From the NCBI RefSeq assembly GCF_000282655.1, contig NZ_AKIV01000039.1, positions 1-64,000 on the forward strand: 64,000 nt of DNA, written 5' to 3'. The stretch is from Polaromonas sp. CF318 (GTDB lineage: Bacteria; Pseudomonadota; Gammaproteobacteria; Burkholderiales; Burkholderiaceae_C). The notes beneath the pieces are model-generated. The model made no database searches and was not told where the DNA came from. It was given only the letters and a program-made list of their open reading frames with translations. Within the stretch, counting starts at the first letter, position 1. Each line of letters opens with the position of its first letter. A program made the position numbers and the translations under genes. Positions 1 to 8,404 of this stretch are shown piece after piece.

Positions 1-2
1 TT

Positions 3-695
3 GGGCCCCCAGCCGATGGCGCGGCGCTGGCGGCCGCGGGCGTGCAAGTGGTTGAAGACGTCAAACCTTTTGAAGAAGCCAAGCTGCGCATGCTCAATGG
101 CAGCCACACCGCCATCGCCCTGCTGGGCGCCGTCATGGGCCTGCCCACGGTGGCCGATTGCGTGGCCCACGCCGACATACGCTGGTTTGTGCACCACCTG
201 ATGACGGACACCGTGATGCCGCATCTGCAGCGCCCCGGCCTGCCGGCCTACCGCGATGCCTTGCTTGCACGCTTTGCCAACCCGGACCTGCACCACAAGG
301 TGCACCAGATCGCCTCGGACAGCTCGCTGAAAATTCCGCTGCGCTGGCTGCCCACGCTGCAGACCCGGCTGGCCGCCGGCGCCGACGTCGAGCCGTTGGC
401 TTTTGGGGCGGCCGTCTGGATGCGCTACCTGCTGGCCGAAGACGAGCAGGGCCGGCCTTATGCGATTTCAGACCCTGCCGGTGAGCGCCTGCAGGCCATC
501 GCGCGGCAGCACCGCGGCGATGCGCCCGGCACGGTGGCGGCTTTGCTGCAACAGCCTGCCATCTGGGGCGAGGTCCTGCGCGACGACCCCCGCTGGGCTT
601 CGCGCGTGGGCTTCTGGCTGGAGCGCATCCAGGCCCTGGGCCTTGGCGCGGCACTGGCGCAATTCAAGGCCGGGAACGGCCCCAAACCTCAATAA
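3..695 (+). CDS. Mannitol dehydrogenase / fructuronate reductase family protein (5'-truncated by window edge)
   Basis: C-terminal part of a long-chain polyol/mannonate dehydrogenase (MtlD/UxuB superfamily), which interconverts a polyol or aldonate and its keto form with NAD(P). The open frame enters from outside the window, so the start is not visible. Near residue 25 is K-x4-N-x2-H (KLRMLNGSH); in this family the Lys, Asn and His of that motif form the catalytic site. RFANP, IASDSSLKIPLRWLP and a helical C-terminus follow, as in the family's C-terminal domain. The next gene, an SDR, starts 22 bp downstream on the same strand, and UxaA and TRAP genes lie nearby. A hexuronate or sugar-alcohol substrate is therefore likely. 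The exact substrate cannot be read from this fragment. Confidence 0.8.
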   Translation, partial: GPPADGAALAAAGVQVVEDVKPFEEAKLRMLNGSHTAIALLGAVMGLPTVADCVAHADIRWFVHHLMTDTVMPHLQRPGLPAYRDALLARFANPDLHHKVHQIASDSSLKIPLRWLPTLQTRLAAGADVEPLAFGAAVWMRYLLAEDEQGRPYAISDPAGERLQAIARQHRGDAPGTVAALLQQPAIWGEVLRDDPRWASRVGFWLERIQALGLGAALAQFKAGNGPKPQ

Positions 696-717
696 AGAAC
701 ACGGAAACACCTCAAAC

Positions 718-1473
718 ATGATCCCTAAACATCCCCCCATCCAGGACCAGGTCGCCCTCGTGACCGGCGCCAATGCCGGCATGGGCCTGGCCACCGTACG
801 TGCGCTGCTCGATGCGGGCTACCGCGTCGCGGCAACCGACCTGCGCACCGAAGCCGTCGCCGGCGAACTCGCACAGCACGGCGACCGGCTGGCCTGCTTT
901 GTCATGGATGTGAGTGACTACGCCCAGGTGCAGTCGGCCTGCGACCAAATTGAAAAACACTTCGGCCGCATCGACGTCTGCGTCAACAACGCGGGCTTTT
1001 TGCAATATGCCAATTGCGAGCAGACCACGCCCGAGCTCTGGCACAAGACACTGAGGATCAATCTGGACGGCGTGTTCTATGTGAGCCAGCGCGTGGCCCC
1101 GGGCATGAAGGCGCGCGGCTTCGGCCGCATCGTCAACATATCGTCTTTTGGCGCGAAAACCGGCGGCCTGTCGCCGCTGCCCGCCTATGCGGCCAGCAAG
1201 GGAGGCGTCACCTCCCTGACATTCAGCTTCGCGCGTGAATACGCGCCCTTCGGCGTGACCTGCAATGCGCTGGCCCCGACCTTTGTCAAAACCCAGATGC
1301 TGACCGAGCAGGTCAGCGCCGAGCGGCAGGCCGAGCTGCGGCAAAAAATCCCGGTGGGACGCTTTTGTGAGCTCGAGGAACTGGCGCACAGCGTGCTGTT
1401 CCTGGCCCATCCTCTGAGCGGCTTCATCACCGGCGAAGTACTCGACCTCAACGGCGGCCTGCAGTTTGACTAA
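718..1473 (+). CDS. SDR family oxidoreductase
   Basis: Classical short-chain dehydrogenase of about 251 residues. It has the cofactor motif TGANAGMG near residue 17, NNAG near residue 91, a catalytic Ser in NISSFG, and YAASK (the Tyr-x3-Lys pair). The C-terminal FITGEVLDLNGG is typical. The ATG at 718 was chosen because it fits the family's N-terminus; the frame stays open upstream inside the preceding gene. The gene follows the mannitol dehydrogenase-like gene closely and probably shares its transcript. Its stop overlaps the stop of the convergent Ldh-family gene. The neighbours suggest oxidation of a sugar acid or polyol, but SDR specificity cannot be predicted from motifs. Confidence 0.85.
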   Translation: MIPKHPPIQDQVALVTGANAGMGLATVRALLDAGYRVAATDLRTEAVAGELAQHGDRLACFVMDVSDYAQVQSACDQIEKHFGRIDVCVNNAGFLQYANCEQTTPELWHKTLRINLDGVFYVSQRVAPGMKARGFGRIVNISSFGAKTGGLSPLPAYAASKGGVTSLTFSFAREYAPFGVTCNALAPTFVKTQMLTEQVSAERQAELRQKIPVGRFCELEELAHSVLFLAHPLSGFITGEVLDLNGGLQFD

Positions 1474-2525
1474 ATGCTGAGCCCCACCTTGCCGGCGGCG
1501 CCCACGATTTCTTCCCAAGTACTGGCGTCAATGTCTATGCCGTCACGCTCGCGCTCCACGCGCGCGCGGCGCTCGGGCTCGCCGGCAATCTGCACGCCGT
1601 GCTCGCCGTCGGCCGGCGGGCTTTTGCGCAGCCACTCGACAAAGGCCAGGGCCTCGGTTTCCATGGCCGATTGCGTGCCCAGCTTGCCCGGGTCTATCAG
1701 GATGGTCAGCATGCTGTTGTAGACCGCGCGCACGTTCACCGTCGGGTGGTGCCAGGTGCCGCCGCCGGTCAGCGCGCCGCCCAGCAACTCGCAGGCCACG
1801 GCCAGGCCGTAGCCCTTGTGCTCGCCGAAAGGCATGAGCGCGCCGAAAAAACCATTGGCCTGCGGCACCACCACCACGCCGGGGTCGGTGGTCGGCTGGC
1901 CGTGCTCGTCGATCAGCAGGCCGGGCTGCACGGCCTTGCCCTGGTTGTGCGCCACGCGCATCTTGCCCTGGGCCACGCGGCTGGTGGCAAAGTCCAGCAC
2001 AAAGGGAGGGGCGTCCTTGAGCGGCACCCCTACGCAGCAGGGGTTGGTGCCGTAGCGGCCGTCGGCGCCGCCCCAGGGCGCGACCACGGGCCGGGTCATG
2101 ACGTTGACGAAGTGCAGCGACACCAGGCCTTGTGCCACCGCCATCTCGGCGAAGTGGCCTATGCGCCCCAGGTGGTGCGACTCGGCCAGCGCCAGGATGC
2201 AACTGCCTTGTTCCTTGGCGCGGGCCATGCCCAGCAGCATGGCCTGTTCACCGACCACCTGGCCGTAACCGCGCTGGCCGTTGAGGCTGAGCAGCGCGCC
2301 GGCGTCGAGCACGGTCTTGACCTGCGCGTTGGGCGTGAGGCCGCCTTCGAGCACCGCGTCCACATAACGCGGCAGCATGCCCACGCCGTGCGAGTCATGG
2401 CCGCTGAGGTTGGCCATGACCAGGTTGGAGGCGACTTTGTCGGCTTCCTGCGCCGAGCTGCCGGCGGCGACGAGGATGCGGGCGCAGTGGGCCCGCAGGG
2501 CTGAGGCTTGGATGTTCTTTTGCAT
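1470..2525 (-). CDS. Ldh family oxidoreductase (malate/L-lactate/2,3-diketogulonate reductase type)
   Basis: About 351 residues, the usual length for the Ldh_2 family (malate/L-lactate/ureidoglycolate dehydrogenases, DlgD), which reduces 2-oxoacids with NAD(P)H through an unusual non-Rossmann fold. Family hallmarks visible are the N-terminal HDSHG (catalytic His), GYGQVVGEQAM, AESHHLGRIGHF, YGTNPCCVGVP, DFATS and FGEHKGYGLA. It is the last gene of the leftward set after the uxaA-family gene (25 bp gap). It probably reduces a keto-acid intermediate made from a sugar acid imported by the TRAP system. Its stop codon overlaps that of the convergent SDR gene. Confidence 0.88.
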   Translation of the reverse strand: MQKNIQASALRAHCARILVAAGSSAQEADKVASNLVMANLSGHDSHGVGMLPRYVDAVLEGGLTPNAQVKTVLDAGALLSLNGQRGYGQVVGEQAMLLGMARAKEQGSCILALAESHHLGRIGHFAEMAVAQGLVSLHFVNVMTRPVVAPWGGADGRYGTNPCCVGVPLKDAPPFVLDFATSRVAQGKMRVAHNQGKAVQPGLLIDEHGQPTTDPGVVVVPQANGFFGALMPFGEHKGYGLAVACELLGGALTGGGTWHHPTVNVRAVYNSMLTILIDPGKLGTQSAMETEALAFVEWLRKSPPADGEHGVQIAGEPERRARVERERDGIDIDASTWEEIVGAAGKVGLSI

Positions 2526-2550
2526 GGGCCTTGGAAGAGAAGGGTGAGGT

Positions 2551-4095
2551 TTACATCACGGCGCCGACTTGCCAGGGCACGAATTCGTTCTGGCCGTAGC
2601 CGTGTTTTTCGCTTTTGCTGGGCTCGCCCGAGGCCGTGGCCAGCACCATTTCGAAAATGCGCTGCCCCATTTCCTGCACCGACACGCCGCCGTCGATGAT
2701 CTCGCCGCAGTTGATGTCCATGTCTTCTTCCTGCCGCTGCCACAGCGCCGAGTTGGTGGCCAGCTTGAGCGAAGGCGAGGGCGCGCAACCGTAGGCCGAG
2801 CCGCGGCCGGTGGTGAAGCAGATGATGTTGGCGCCGCCGGCCACCTGGCCCGTGGCGCTGACCGGGTCGTAGCCCGGCGTGTCCATGTAGACGAAGCCGT
2901 GCGCGCCCACGGGCTCGGCGTATTCGTACACCGCCTCGAGGTTGGAAGTGCCGCCCTTGGCGACCGCGCCCAGCGATTTTTCGAGGATGGTGGTCAGGCC
3001 GCCGGCCTTGTTGCCCGGCGAGGGGTTGTTGTTCATCTCGCCTTCGTTGATCTCGGTGTAGTGCTCCCACCACTTGATGCGCGAGATCAGCTTTTCGGCA
3101 ATCTCGGGCCGCACGGCGCGCCGCGTGAGCAAATGCTCGGCGCCATAGATTTCGGGCGTCTCGCTGAGGATGGCGGTGCCGCCGTGGGCCACCAGCAAGT
3201 CCACCGCCGCACCCAGCGCCGGGTTGGCGCTGATGCCCGAATAACCGTCGGAGCCGCCGCACTGCAGGCCTATGGTGATGTGGGCGGCGCTGCAGGGCTC
3301 GCGCTTGACGGCGTTGGCCTGCGGCAGCATTTCCTTGATCATGGCAATGCCCTTGGCCACGGTCTTGGCCGTGCCGCCCGTGTCCTGGATGCTGAAGACG
3401 CGCAGGGTTTCACCTTCGCGCAGGCTGCCGTGGGCCAGCCAGGCATTGATCTGGTTGGACTCGCAGCCCAGGCCCACCACCAGCACGCCGGCGAAATTGG
3501 GATGGGTGGCATAACCCGTCAGCGTGCGCTGCAGGATCTGCAGGCCCAGGCCGTCGGAGTCCATGCCGCAGCCCGTGCCGTGCGTGAGCGCCACCACGCC
3601 GTCCACGTTGGGAAAGTCTTTCAGCGCCGAGGGATTGTTCTGCCGCGAAAAATGGTCGGCAATCGCGCGCGCCGCCGTGGCCGAGCAGTTCACGCTGGAG
3701 AGGATGCCGATGTAGTTGCGCGTGGCCACGCGGCCGTCGGGCCGCCTGATGCCCTTGAAGGTCGCCTCGCGTTTGGCGGGCGCCGGTTTCACGTCGGCGC
3801 CGAAGGCGTAGTCGCGCGCGAAATCGCCTTTGTCGGGCCCCATGTCCAGGTTGTGCGTGTGCACGTGCTCGCCGGGTGCAATCGGCTTGCTCGCAAAGCC
3901 GATGATCTGGTTGTAGCGCCGCACCGGCTCGCCCGCGGCCAGCGCGCGCGTGGCGATCTTGTGGCCGGCCGGGATCAGGCCGCGCACGGTGATGTTTTCG
4001 ACCTGGGTGCCGCCCACCAGCTGGGCGCGGGCAATCAGGACGTCATCGGCGGGGTGGAGGCGAATAAAGGGCGTGGGGGTCGTCATGGAAGTCAT
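2551..4095 (-). CDS. UxaA family hydrolyase (altronate/galactarate-type dehydratase), copy 1
   Basis: About 514 residues with full UxaA/GarD architecture: an N-terminal SAF domain (about residues 8-95, with IRLHPADDVLIARA and PAGHKIATRAL), a linker (FKGIRRPDGRVATRNYIGI) and a large C-terminal catalytic domain. That domain holds the conserved Cys/His segments SSVNCSATAA, THGTGCGMDSDG, GLGCESNQ, LQCGGSDGYSG and DMDINCGEI. The family dehydrates altronate, galactarate or related sugar acids to 2-keto-3-deoxy acids and needs a metal. The gene lies between the TRAP transporter genes and the Ldh-family gene, so it likely acts on the imported sugar acid. The start could be the first ATG (4095) or an in-frame ATG three codons later. 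A paralogue lies at 25321-26880. Confidence 0.88.
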   Translation of the reverse strand: MTSMTTPTPFIRLHPADDVLIARAQLVGGTQVENITVRGLIPAGHKIATRALAAGEPVRRYNQIIGFASKPIAPGEHVHTHNLDMGPDKGDFARDYAFGADVKPAPAKREATFKGIRRPDGRVATRNYIGILSSVNCSATAARAIADHFSRQNNPSALKDFPNVDGVVALTHGTGCGMDSDGLGLQILQRTLTGYATHPNFAGVLVVGLGCESNQINAWLAHGSLREGETLRVFSIQDTGGTAKTVAKGIAMIKEMLPQANAVKREPCSAAHITIGLQCGGSDGYSGISANPALGAAVDLLVAHGGTAILSETPEIYGAEHLLTRRAVRPEIAEKLISRIKWWEHYTEINEGEMNNNPSPGNKAGGLTTILEKSLGAVAKGGTSNLEAVYEYAEPVGAHGFVYMDTPGYDPVSATGQVAGGANIICFTTGRGSAYGCAPSPSLKLATNSALWQRQEEDMDINCGEIIDGGVSVQEMGQRIFEMVLATASGEPSKSEKHGYGQNEFVPWQVGAVM

Positions 4096-4135
4096 CGTGG
4101 AAGTGATGGGGCGTTGTATCCCGGTTGTATCGCAT

Positions 4136-5530
4136 TCAGTAAAACATCTTGGGCAACCAGAGTACTGCCTTGGGGAAGTAGGTGATGATGCCCAGGCTCA
4201 GCAGCAGCGGCACCAGCCAGGGCAATATGGCCATGGTGGTGCGCTCCACCGAGAGATTGGCCACACGGGCCAGCACGAAGAGCACCATGCCCATGGGCGG
4301 GTGCAAAAGGCCGATCATGAGGTTGAGCACCATCACCAGGCCGAAATGCACCGGGTCTATGCCCAGCTGCGCGGTGATGGGCAACAAGATGGGCACCAGG
4401 ATGGTGATGGCGGCGGTGGGCTCCAGGAAGCAGCCCACAAACAGCATCAGCAGGTTGGCCAACAGCAGGAACACCCAGGGGCTTTGGGTAAAGCCCAGCA
4501 CCCAGGCGGCGATCGCCGTTGTTACGCCGGTGGCCGTCAGCATCCAGCCGAAGATGGATGCGGCCGCTACGATGAACAGCACGGTGGAGGTGGTCTCGAC
4601 GGTGTCCAGGCAGACCTTGACGAACATCTTGAACTTCAGCGCCTTGTACCAGAAGAAGCCCAGCACCATGGCCCAGACGCAGGCCGCGATCGCGCCTTCG
4701 GTGGGGGTGAACAGGCCTGTGGTCATGCCGCCTATCAGCAGCACCGGCGTCATGATGGGCAGCACGGCCTCGAACTTGAATATCTTGTCGAGAACGAACA
4801 GCGCGACCAGCCCGGCAATCACGGTGACCTGGGCGGGCGCACCGGCCTTGGTGATCAGCAGCCATAGCGCCAGCGGCCAGGCCGCCACCACCGCCAGCTC
4901 GACCAGGGCCTTGGCCAGCTTGCTGCCCGAGAACTTGATGTCGGCGCCCCATTTGTTCTTGTGGGCGAAATAGGCCACGGTCAGCATCATCAGCACCGCC
5001 ATCAACAGGCCTGGCAGCAGTCCGGCCAGGAACAAAGCGCCTATCGACACATTGGCCATCATGCCGTAGATCACAAAAGGCAGGCTGGGCGGGATGATGG
5101 GGCCCAGCGTGGCCGACGCGGCCGTCACGCCGACCGCGAATTCCGAGGAGTAGCCGTGCTCCTTCATGGCCTTGATCTCGATGGTGCCCAGGCCGGCGGC
5201 ATCCGCGATCGCCGTGCCGCTCATGCCGGCGAAGATCACCGAGCCCAGCACGTTGACGTGGCCCAGGCCGCCCTTGAGCCAGCCCACCAGCGCCAGCGCG
5301 AAGTTGTAGATGCGGGTGGTGATGCCGGCATTGTTCATCAGGTTGCCGGCCAGGATGAAAAAAGGCACGGCCAGCAAGGGGAAGCTGTCTATGCCCGACA
5401 CCATGCGGTGGATCACCACAAAGGGCGGCAGGTTGCCGGTGACCAGGATGTAGACCAGCGAGGCGCCCGCCATGGCGATGGCGACCGGGATGCCGGCGCC
5501 CATGAAGATCAGGAAAAATATTTTGAGCAT
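4136..5530 (-). CDS. dctM: TRAP transporter large permease subunit (DctM)
   Basis: Inner-membrane DctM protein of about 464 residues. It has around a dozen hydrophobic segments and family signatures such as FAGMSGTAIADAAGLG, LGPIIPPSLPFVIYG, LFTPTEGAIAACVWA and the C-terminal HPPMGMVLFVLARVA. It forms the Na+-driven translocation channel with DctQ and receives substrate from DctP. It is slightly longer than many DctM proteins because of the central stretch around residues 190-250. The gene follows dctQ with a 21 bp gap and precedes the uxaA-family gene. This position points to a sugar acid (uronate or aldonate) as cargo. Confidence 0.92.
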   Translation of the reverse strand: MLKIFFLIFMGAGIPVAIAMAGASLVYILVTGNLPPFVVIHRMVSGIDSFPLLAVPFFILAGNLMNNAGITTRIYNFALALVGWLKGGLGHVNVLGSVIFAGMSGTAIADAAGLGTIEIKAMKEHGYSSEFAVGVTAASATLGPIIPPSLPFVIYGMMANVSIGALFLAGLLPGLLMAVLMMLTVAYFAHKNKWGADIKFSGSKLAKALVELAVVAAWPLALWLLITKAGAPAQVTVIAGLVALFVLDKIFKFEAVLPIMTPVLLIGGMTTGLFTPTEGAIAACVWAMVLGFFWYKALKFKMFVKVCLDTVETTSTVLFIVAAASIFGWMLTATGVTTAIAAWVLGFTQSPWVFLLLANLLMLFVGCFLEPTAAITILVPILLPITAQLGIDPVHFGLVMVLNLMIGLLHPPMGMVLFVLARVANLSVERTTMAILPWLVPLLLSLGIITYFPKAVLWLPKMFY

Positions 5531-5551
5531 GATGGTGAGGGGGCTTCGCGT

Positions 5552-6106
5552 TCAGCGGTCTTGCATGGTGGATTCGGGGCGTTCCAGCACGCTGTAGCCG
5601 CGGCGGTAATGAATCAGGGCGACCTGGATGGCGCGCGCCAGCATGGCGGCAAAACCCAGCAGGCACACGCCGTAGACGATGTTCATGGGCAGGTCCACGA
5701 TGGTCATGCGGGTCTGGTTGCCGATCTTGGCCATCATCTGCACGGTCATGAATACCGCCGCGCCGTAAAAGGCGATGCGTAGCAGGTCCGTGACCGTCGA
5801 CATGATGCGGCCCATCTTCGCCGGCATATGGCGGTAGAAAAAATCCACCTGGATATGGTTGTTCTTGGCCACGCCTATGGCCGCGCCTATGAACACCACG
5901 GCGATCAGCTCATAACGCGCAATCTCCTCGGTCCACGCGGCGGAGTCGTTGAAGACATAGCGTGTGACGAACTGGTACAGCACCGTGGCGCCCAGCAGCC
6001 AGAAAAACGCCAGGGCCACCCAGCCCTCGGTCGTGGTGGTGGACAGGTCCACCGCCTCGTCCTCGGTGTGGAATGAACCATCGTCGCTGATGATTTTTTC
6101 GGTCAT
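5552..6106 (-). CDS. dctQ: TRAP transporter small permease subunit (DctQ)
   Basis: DctQ-family membrane protein of about 184 residues. It has four predicted transmembrane segments (around VALAFFWLLGATVLYQFV, YELIAVVFIGAAIGV, LLRIAFYGAAVFMTV and NIVYGVCLLGFAAMLA). Between the first and second segments is the typical TEEIARYE...NNHIQVDFF signature. The N-terminal 25 residues are polar and acidic. It pairs with DctM, encoded 21 bp downstream. The upstream gap to dctP (6107-6254) is filled by a long inverted-repeat element, which may set the ratio of receptor to permease. Confidence 0.92.
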   Translation of the reverse strand: MTEKIISDDGSFHTEDEAVDLSTTTTEGWVALAFFWLLGATVLYQFVTRYVFNDSAAWTEEIARYELIAVVFIGAAIGVAKNNHIQVDFFYRHMPAKMGRIMSTVTDLLRIAFYGAAVFMTVQMMAKIGNQTRMTIVDLPMNIVYGVCLLGFAAMLARAIQVALIHYRRGYSVLERPESTMQDR

Positions 6107-6133
6107 CGTGTCTCCTTCTGCTTCTAGCTGGCC

Positions 6134-6258
6134 GTGAAGGCATGCAGCAAGCGTAGCGAGCGGCTCGAGGTCGCGCCGAGGACCGGAACCGTACTCAGGT
6201 ACGGTGAGGACCGCAGGTGCGAGATCGGGCCGCGCAGTAGCTTGATGCGTGCCTTCAC
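6134..6258. repeat. Structured inverted-repeat element, family A copy 1 (dctP-dctQ gap)
   Basis: The outer arms GTGAAGGCATGCAGCAAGC (6134-6152) and GCTTGATGCGTGCCTTCAC (6240-6258) pair at 17 of 19 positions. Inside is a second hairpin, CCGTAC-tcag-GTACGG (6189-6204). The inner hairpin is flanked by ACCGGAA and TGAGGA, words shared with the copy at 10773-10889. The right arm overlaps the last codons and stop of dctP. Read in the direction of dctPQM transcription, the element has the same orientation as copies 2 and 3. It would form a long imperfect stem in the dctP-dctQ mRNA. Confidence 0.75.
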
Positions 6259-7259
6259 TTGAGGTTGATGATGCGGTCGTAATCTGCCTGGCGGTAGCCT
6301 TGATCCGCAGGCGAGGTGTTCTTCAGCACCGCCGCGCGGAAGGCGTTCTTGTCGACCGTGATCACGTTGTTGCCCTTCTTTTTGAACTCATCGACCAGCC
6401 GGGCCTCGGAGGCGATGATCTCGCGCCCGGTTTTTTCGGCGGCTTCCAGCATCACGTCGCTGAAGATTTTTTTCTCGTCGGCGCTCAGCCTGCCCCAGAG
6501 CTGGCCCGAGACCACGGTCAGCAGTGAATCGACGATATGGCCGGTCAGCGAGATGTTCTTTTGCACCTCATAGAACTTTTTGGCTTCTATGGTGGGCAGC
6601 GGGTTCTCCTGCGCGTCCACCGTGCCGTTTTGCAGCGCCAGGTAGACCTCGGCAAAGGCAATCGGCGTGGGGTTGGCGCCCAGGGCCTTGGGGAAAGCCA
6701 TATAAGCCGGCGCGTCGGGCACACGGATCTTCAGGCCCTTCATGTCTTCCGGTTTGGTAATCGGCCGTGCCGCGCTGGAGGTCACATGGCGCGCGCCGTA
6801 GTAATTGAGCGCGGTGATGTGGTTGCCGCTTTTCTGGTCGTAGCCGGCGGCCAGTTCCCTGAACACGTCGCTGTTGGCGAACTTGAGCTGGTGCTCGGCA
6901 TCGCGGAAGATGAAGGGGAAGTAGCCGATGGCCAGCGGCTGGTAGGTGCGGCCGGCAAAACTCGCGCCGGTGAGGATGATGTCCACCGTGCCCAGGGTCA
7001 GGCCCTGGTTGATGTCGGCCTCCTTGCCCAGCGTGGAGGCCGGGAACACCTGGATCTCGTACTTGCCGTTGGTACGCTTCTTGATCTCGTCGCCGGCCCA
7101 GACCGACCATTTGTGGAAGGGCTCCGAGGTTTCGTAGACGTGCGCCCATTTCAGTTTTGTCTGCGCCGATGCGAGGCCGGAAAAACCCAGGGCGCCCGCC
7201 ATCAGCGCGCAGGCGGCAATGGCTTTGATGGCGAATCGTTTTTTGTGGAATGCATTCAT
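6255..7259 (-). CDS. dctP: TRAP transporter substrate-binding protein (DctP)
   Basis: Periplasmic solute receptor of about 334 residues with a clear Sec signal peptide (KKRFAIKAIAACALMAGALGFSGLASA, cleavage after ASA-Q). The mature part has DctP features: KWAHVYETSEPFH at the N-terminus, GTVDIILTG, and LKIRVPDAPAYMAFPKALGANPTPIAFAEVYLALQNGTVDAQENP. That last stretch contains the conserved Arg that in this family salt-bridges the substrate carboxylate. A strong ribosome-binding site (GAGGAGAC) precedes the ATG. It is the first gene of dctPQM and lies downstream of a terminator that closes tctC. The neighbours suggest a sugar-acid ligand. Confidence 0.93.
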   Translation of the reverse strand: MNAFHKKRFAIKAIAACALMAGALGFSGLASAQTKLKWAHVYETSEPFHKWSVWAGDEIKKRTNGKYEIQVFPASTLGKEADINQGLTLGTVDIILTGASFAGRTYQPLAIGYFPFIFRDAEHQLKFANSDVFRELAAGYDQKSGNHITALNYYGARHVTSSAARPITKPEDMKGLKIRVPDAPAYMAFPKALGANPTPIAFAEVYLALQNGTVDAQENPLPTIEAKKFYEVQKNISLTGHIVDSLLTVVSGQLWGRLSADEKKIFSDVMLEAAEKTGREIIASEARLVDEFKKKGNNVITVDKNAFRAAVLKNTSPADQGYRQADYDRIINLK

Positions 7260-7305
7260 GGTGTGTCTCCTCGAAGGTGTTCAAAGGGTTTGCTGGCATG
7301 AAGGG

Positions 7306-7336
7306 AAAAACGGGCTGCGCGCCAGCGCGCAGCCCG
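7306..7336 (-). terminator. Intrinsic terminator after tctC
   Basis: Perfect 12-bp arms CGGGCTGCGCGC (7311-7322) and GCGCGCAGCCCG (7325-7336). On the leftward transcript the hairpin is followed at once by five U residues (AAAAA at 7306-7310 on the + strand). It lies 29 bp beyond the tctC stop and about 50 bp before the dctP start. It should end most tctC transcripts, so dctPQM must have its own promoter or rely on read-through. Confidence 0.85.
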
Positions 7337-7364
7337 TGAAGCCGGGGTCTGTTGCCCCGTTGCC

Positions 7365-8330
7365 TCAGTTCTTCAGGTTGAGCTTGGTCACGAGTTGCTT
7401 GAAGGTGTCGTTGTCGTGCACCATCTGCGCCTTGAAAGCGGGGCCGTCGGCATAGGCATAGCCCAGGTTGAGCTTGTCCATGACCTCTTTCATGATGGGC
7501 TCGTCGGCGGCCTTTTTGGTCATCGCGCGTATGTAGTCCACCACTTCCGGCGGCGTGCCCTTGGCCACGCCCAGGCCGCGCCAGGTGCCTATGGACAGGT
7601 CTATCTTGCGTTCCTTGAGCGTGGGCACGTTCTCAAAACCCTTGACGCGCTGGTCGGCCATCACGCCCAGGATCTTGAGCTTGCCGGCCGCCACGTGCAC
7701 CGCGACCTCGGCCGGGCTCACGCCCACGGCATCCACATGGCCGCCCAGCAGGGCCAGAACGGCGGGGCCGGCGCCCTGGTAGGGAATGTGGTTGAACCTG
7801 GCGCCGGTTTTTTCTTCCAGCGAGGCGGCGGCCAGGTGCCAGATGGAGCCGTTGCCGGCGTTGCCGACCTTCACGTCGCTGCCGGTTTTTTTGGCGGCGA
7901 CGAGGAAATCCTCAATCGTGTTGTAGGGCGAATCGGCGCGCACCGTGATGGCGGCCGGGTCGGCATTGAGGCGGGCAATCGGAATGAAATCGTCCTGCGT
8001 GATCTTGGTGATGCCCATGTGCGGGAGGATGGTCACCTCGACGAAGAGCATGGCGAGCTTGTAGCCGTCGGGTTTGGCGTTCACCACGTCGGCGAGACCA
8101 ATGGCGCCGCTGGCGCCGGGTTTGTTGTAGACCACCAGCGACTGGGTGGTGTATTTTTTGGCCGCTTCGGCATAGGCGCGCGCCAGCGAATCGGTGCCGC
8201 CGCCGGGCTGGAAGGCCACCATCACTTCGATGGGCTTGTTCGGGTAGGGCTGGGCTGCGGCGATGCCGCAAAGGCCGGTGAACAGCAGCAGGGCCGTGGC
8301 CAGCCGCTTGGTGGGGGTCAGGATGTTCAT
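7365..8330 (-). CDS. Bug/TctC family tripartite tricarboxylate receptor, copy 1
   Basis: Periplasmic binding protein of about 321 residues with a Sec signal peptide (RLATALLLFTGLCGIAAAQ). Bug-family hallmarks are YPNKPIEVMVAFQPGGGTDSLARA near the mature N-terminus, NKPGASGAIG, KPDGYKLAM, HIPYQGAGPAVLALLGGHVDA and VPTLKE. The family binds small carboxylates. No TctA or TctB membrane gene is in the window, so it is an orphan receptor, as is usual in Burkholderiales. It lies downstream of the GntR regulator gene on the same strand (74 bp gap) and is followed by a strong terminator. Confidence 0.92.
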   Translation of the reverse strand: MNILTPTKRLATALLLFTGLCGIAAAQPYPNKPIEVMVAFQPGGGTDSLARAYAEAAKKYTTQSLVVYNKPGASGAIGLADVVNAKPDGYKLAMLFVEVTILPHMGITKITQDDFIPIARLNADPAAITVRADSPYNTIEDFLVAAKKTGSDVKVGNAGNGSIWHLAAASLEEKTGARFNHIPYQGAGPAVLALLGGHVDAVGVSPAEVAVHVAAGKLKILGVMADQRVKGFENVPTLKERKIDLSIGTWRGLGVAKGTPPEVVDYIRAMTKKAADEPIMKEVMDKLNLGYAYADGPAFKAQMVHDNDTFKQLVTKLNLKN

Positions 8331-8404
8331 GCTTGTCTCGCTTTCTTTTCTTGTAGTGCCAAGTTGCGGTTGAGGGAAATCTCCGGGTGCGGGAATGCTT
8401 CTTC

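Noticed and set aside
6134..6258. Transposon remnant with terminal inverted repeats
   Set aside because: The arms differ in sequence between the three family copies and no transposase remnant or target duplication is visible; a structural element is the better reading.
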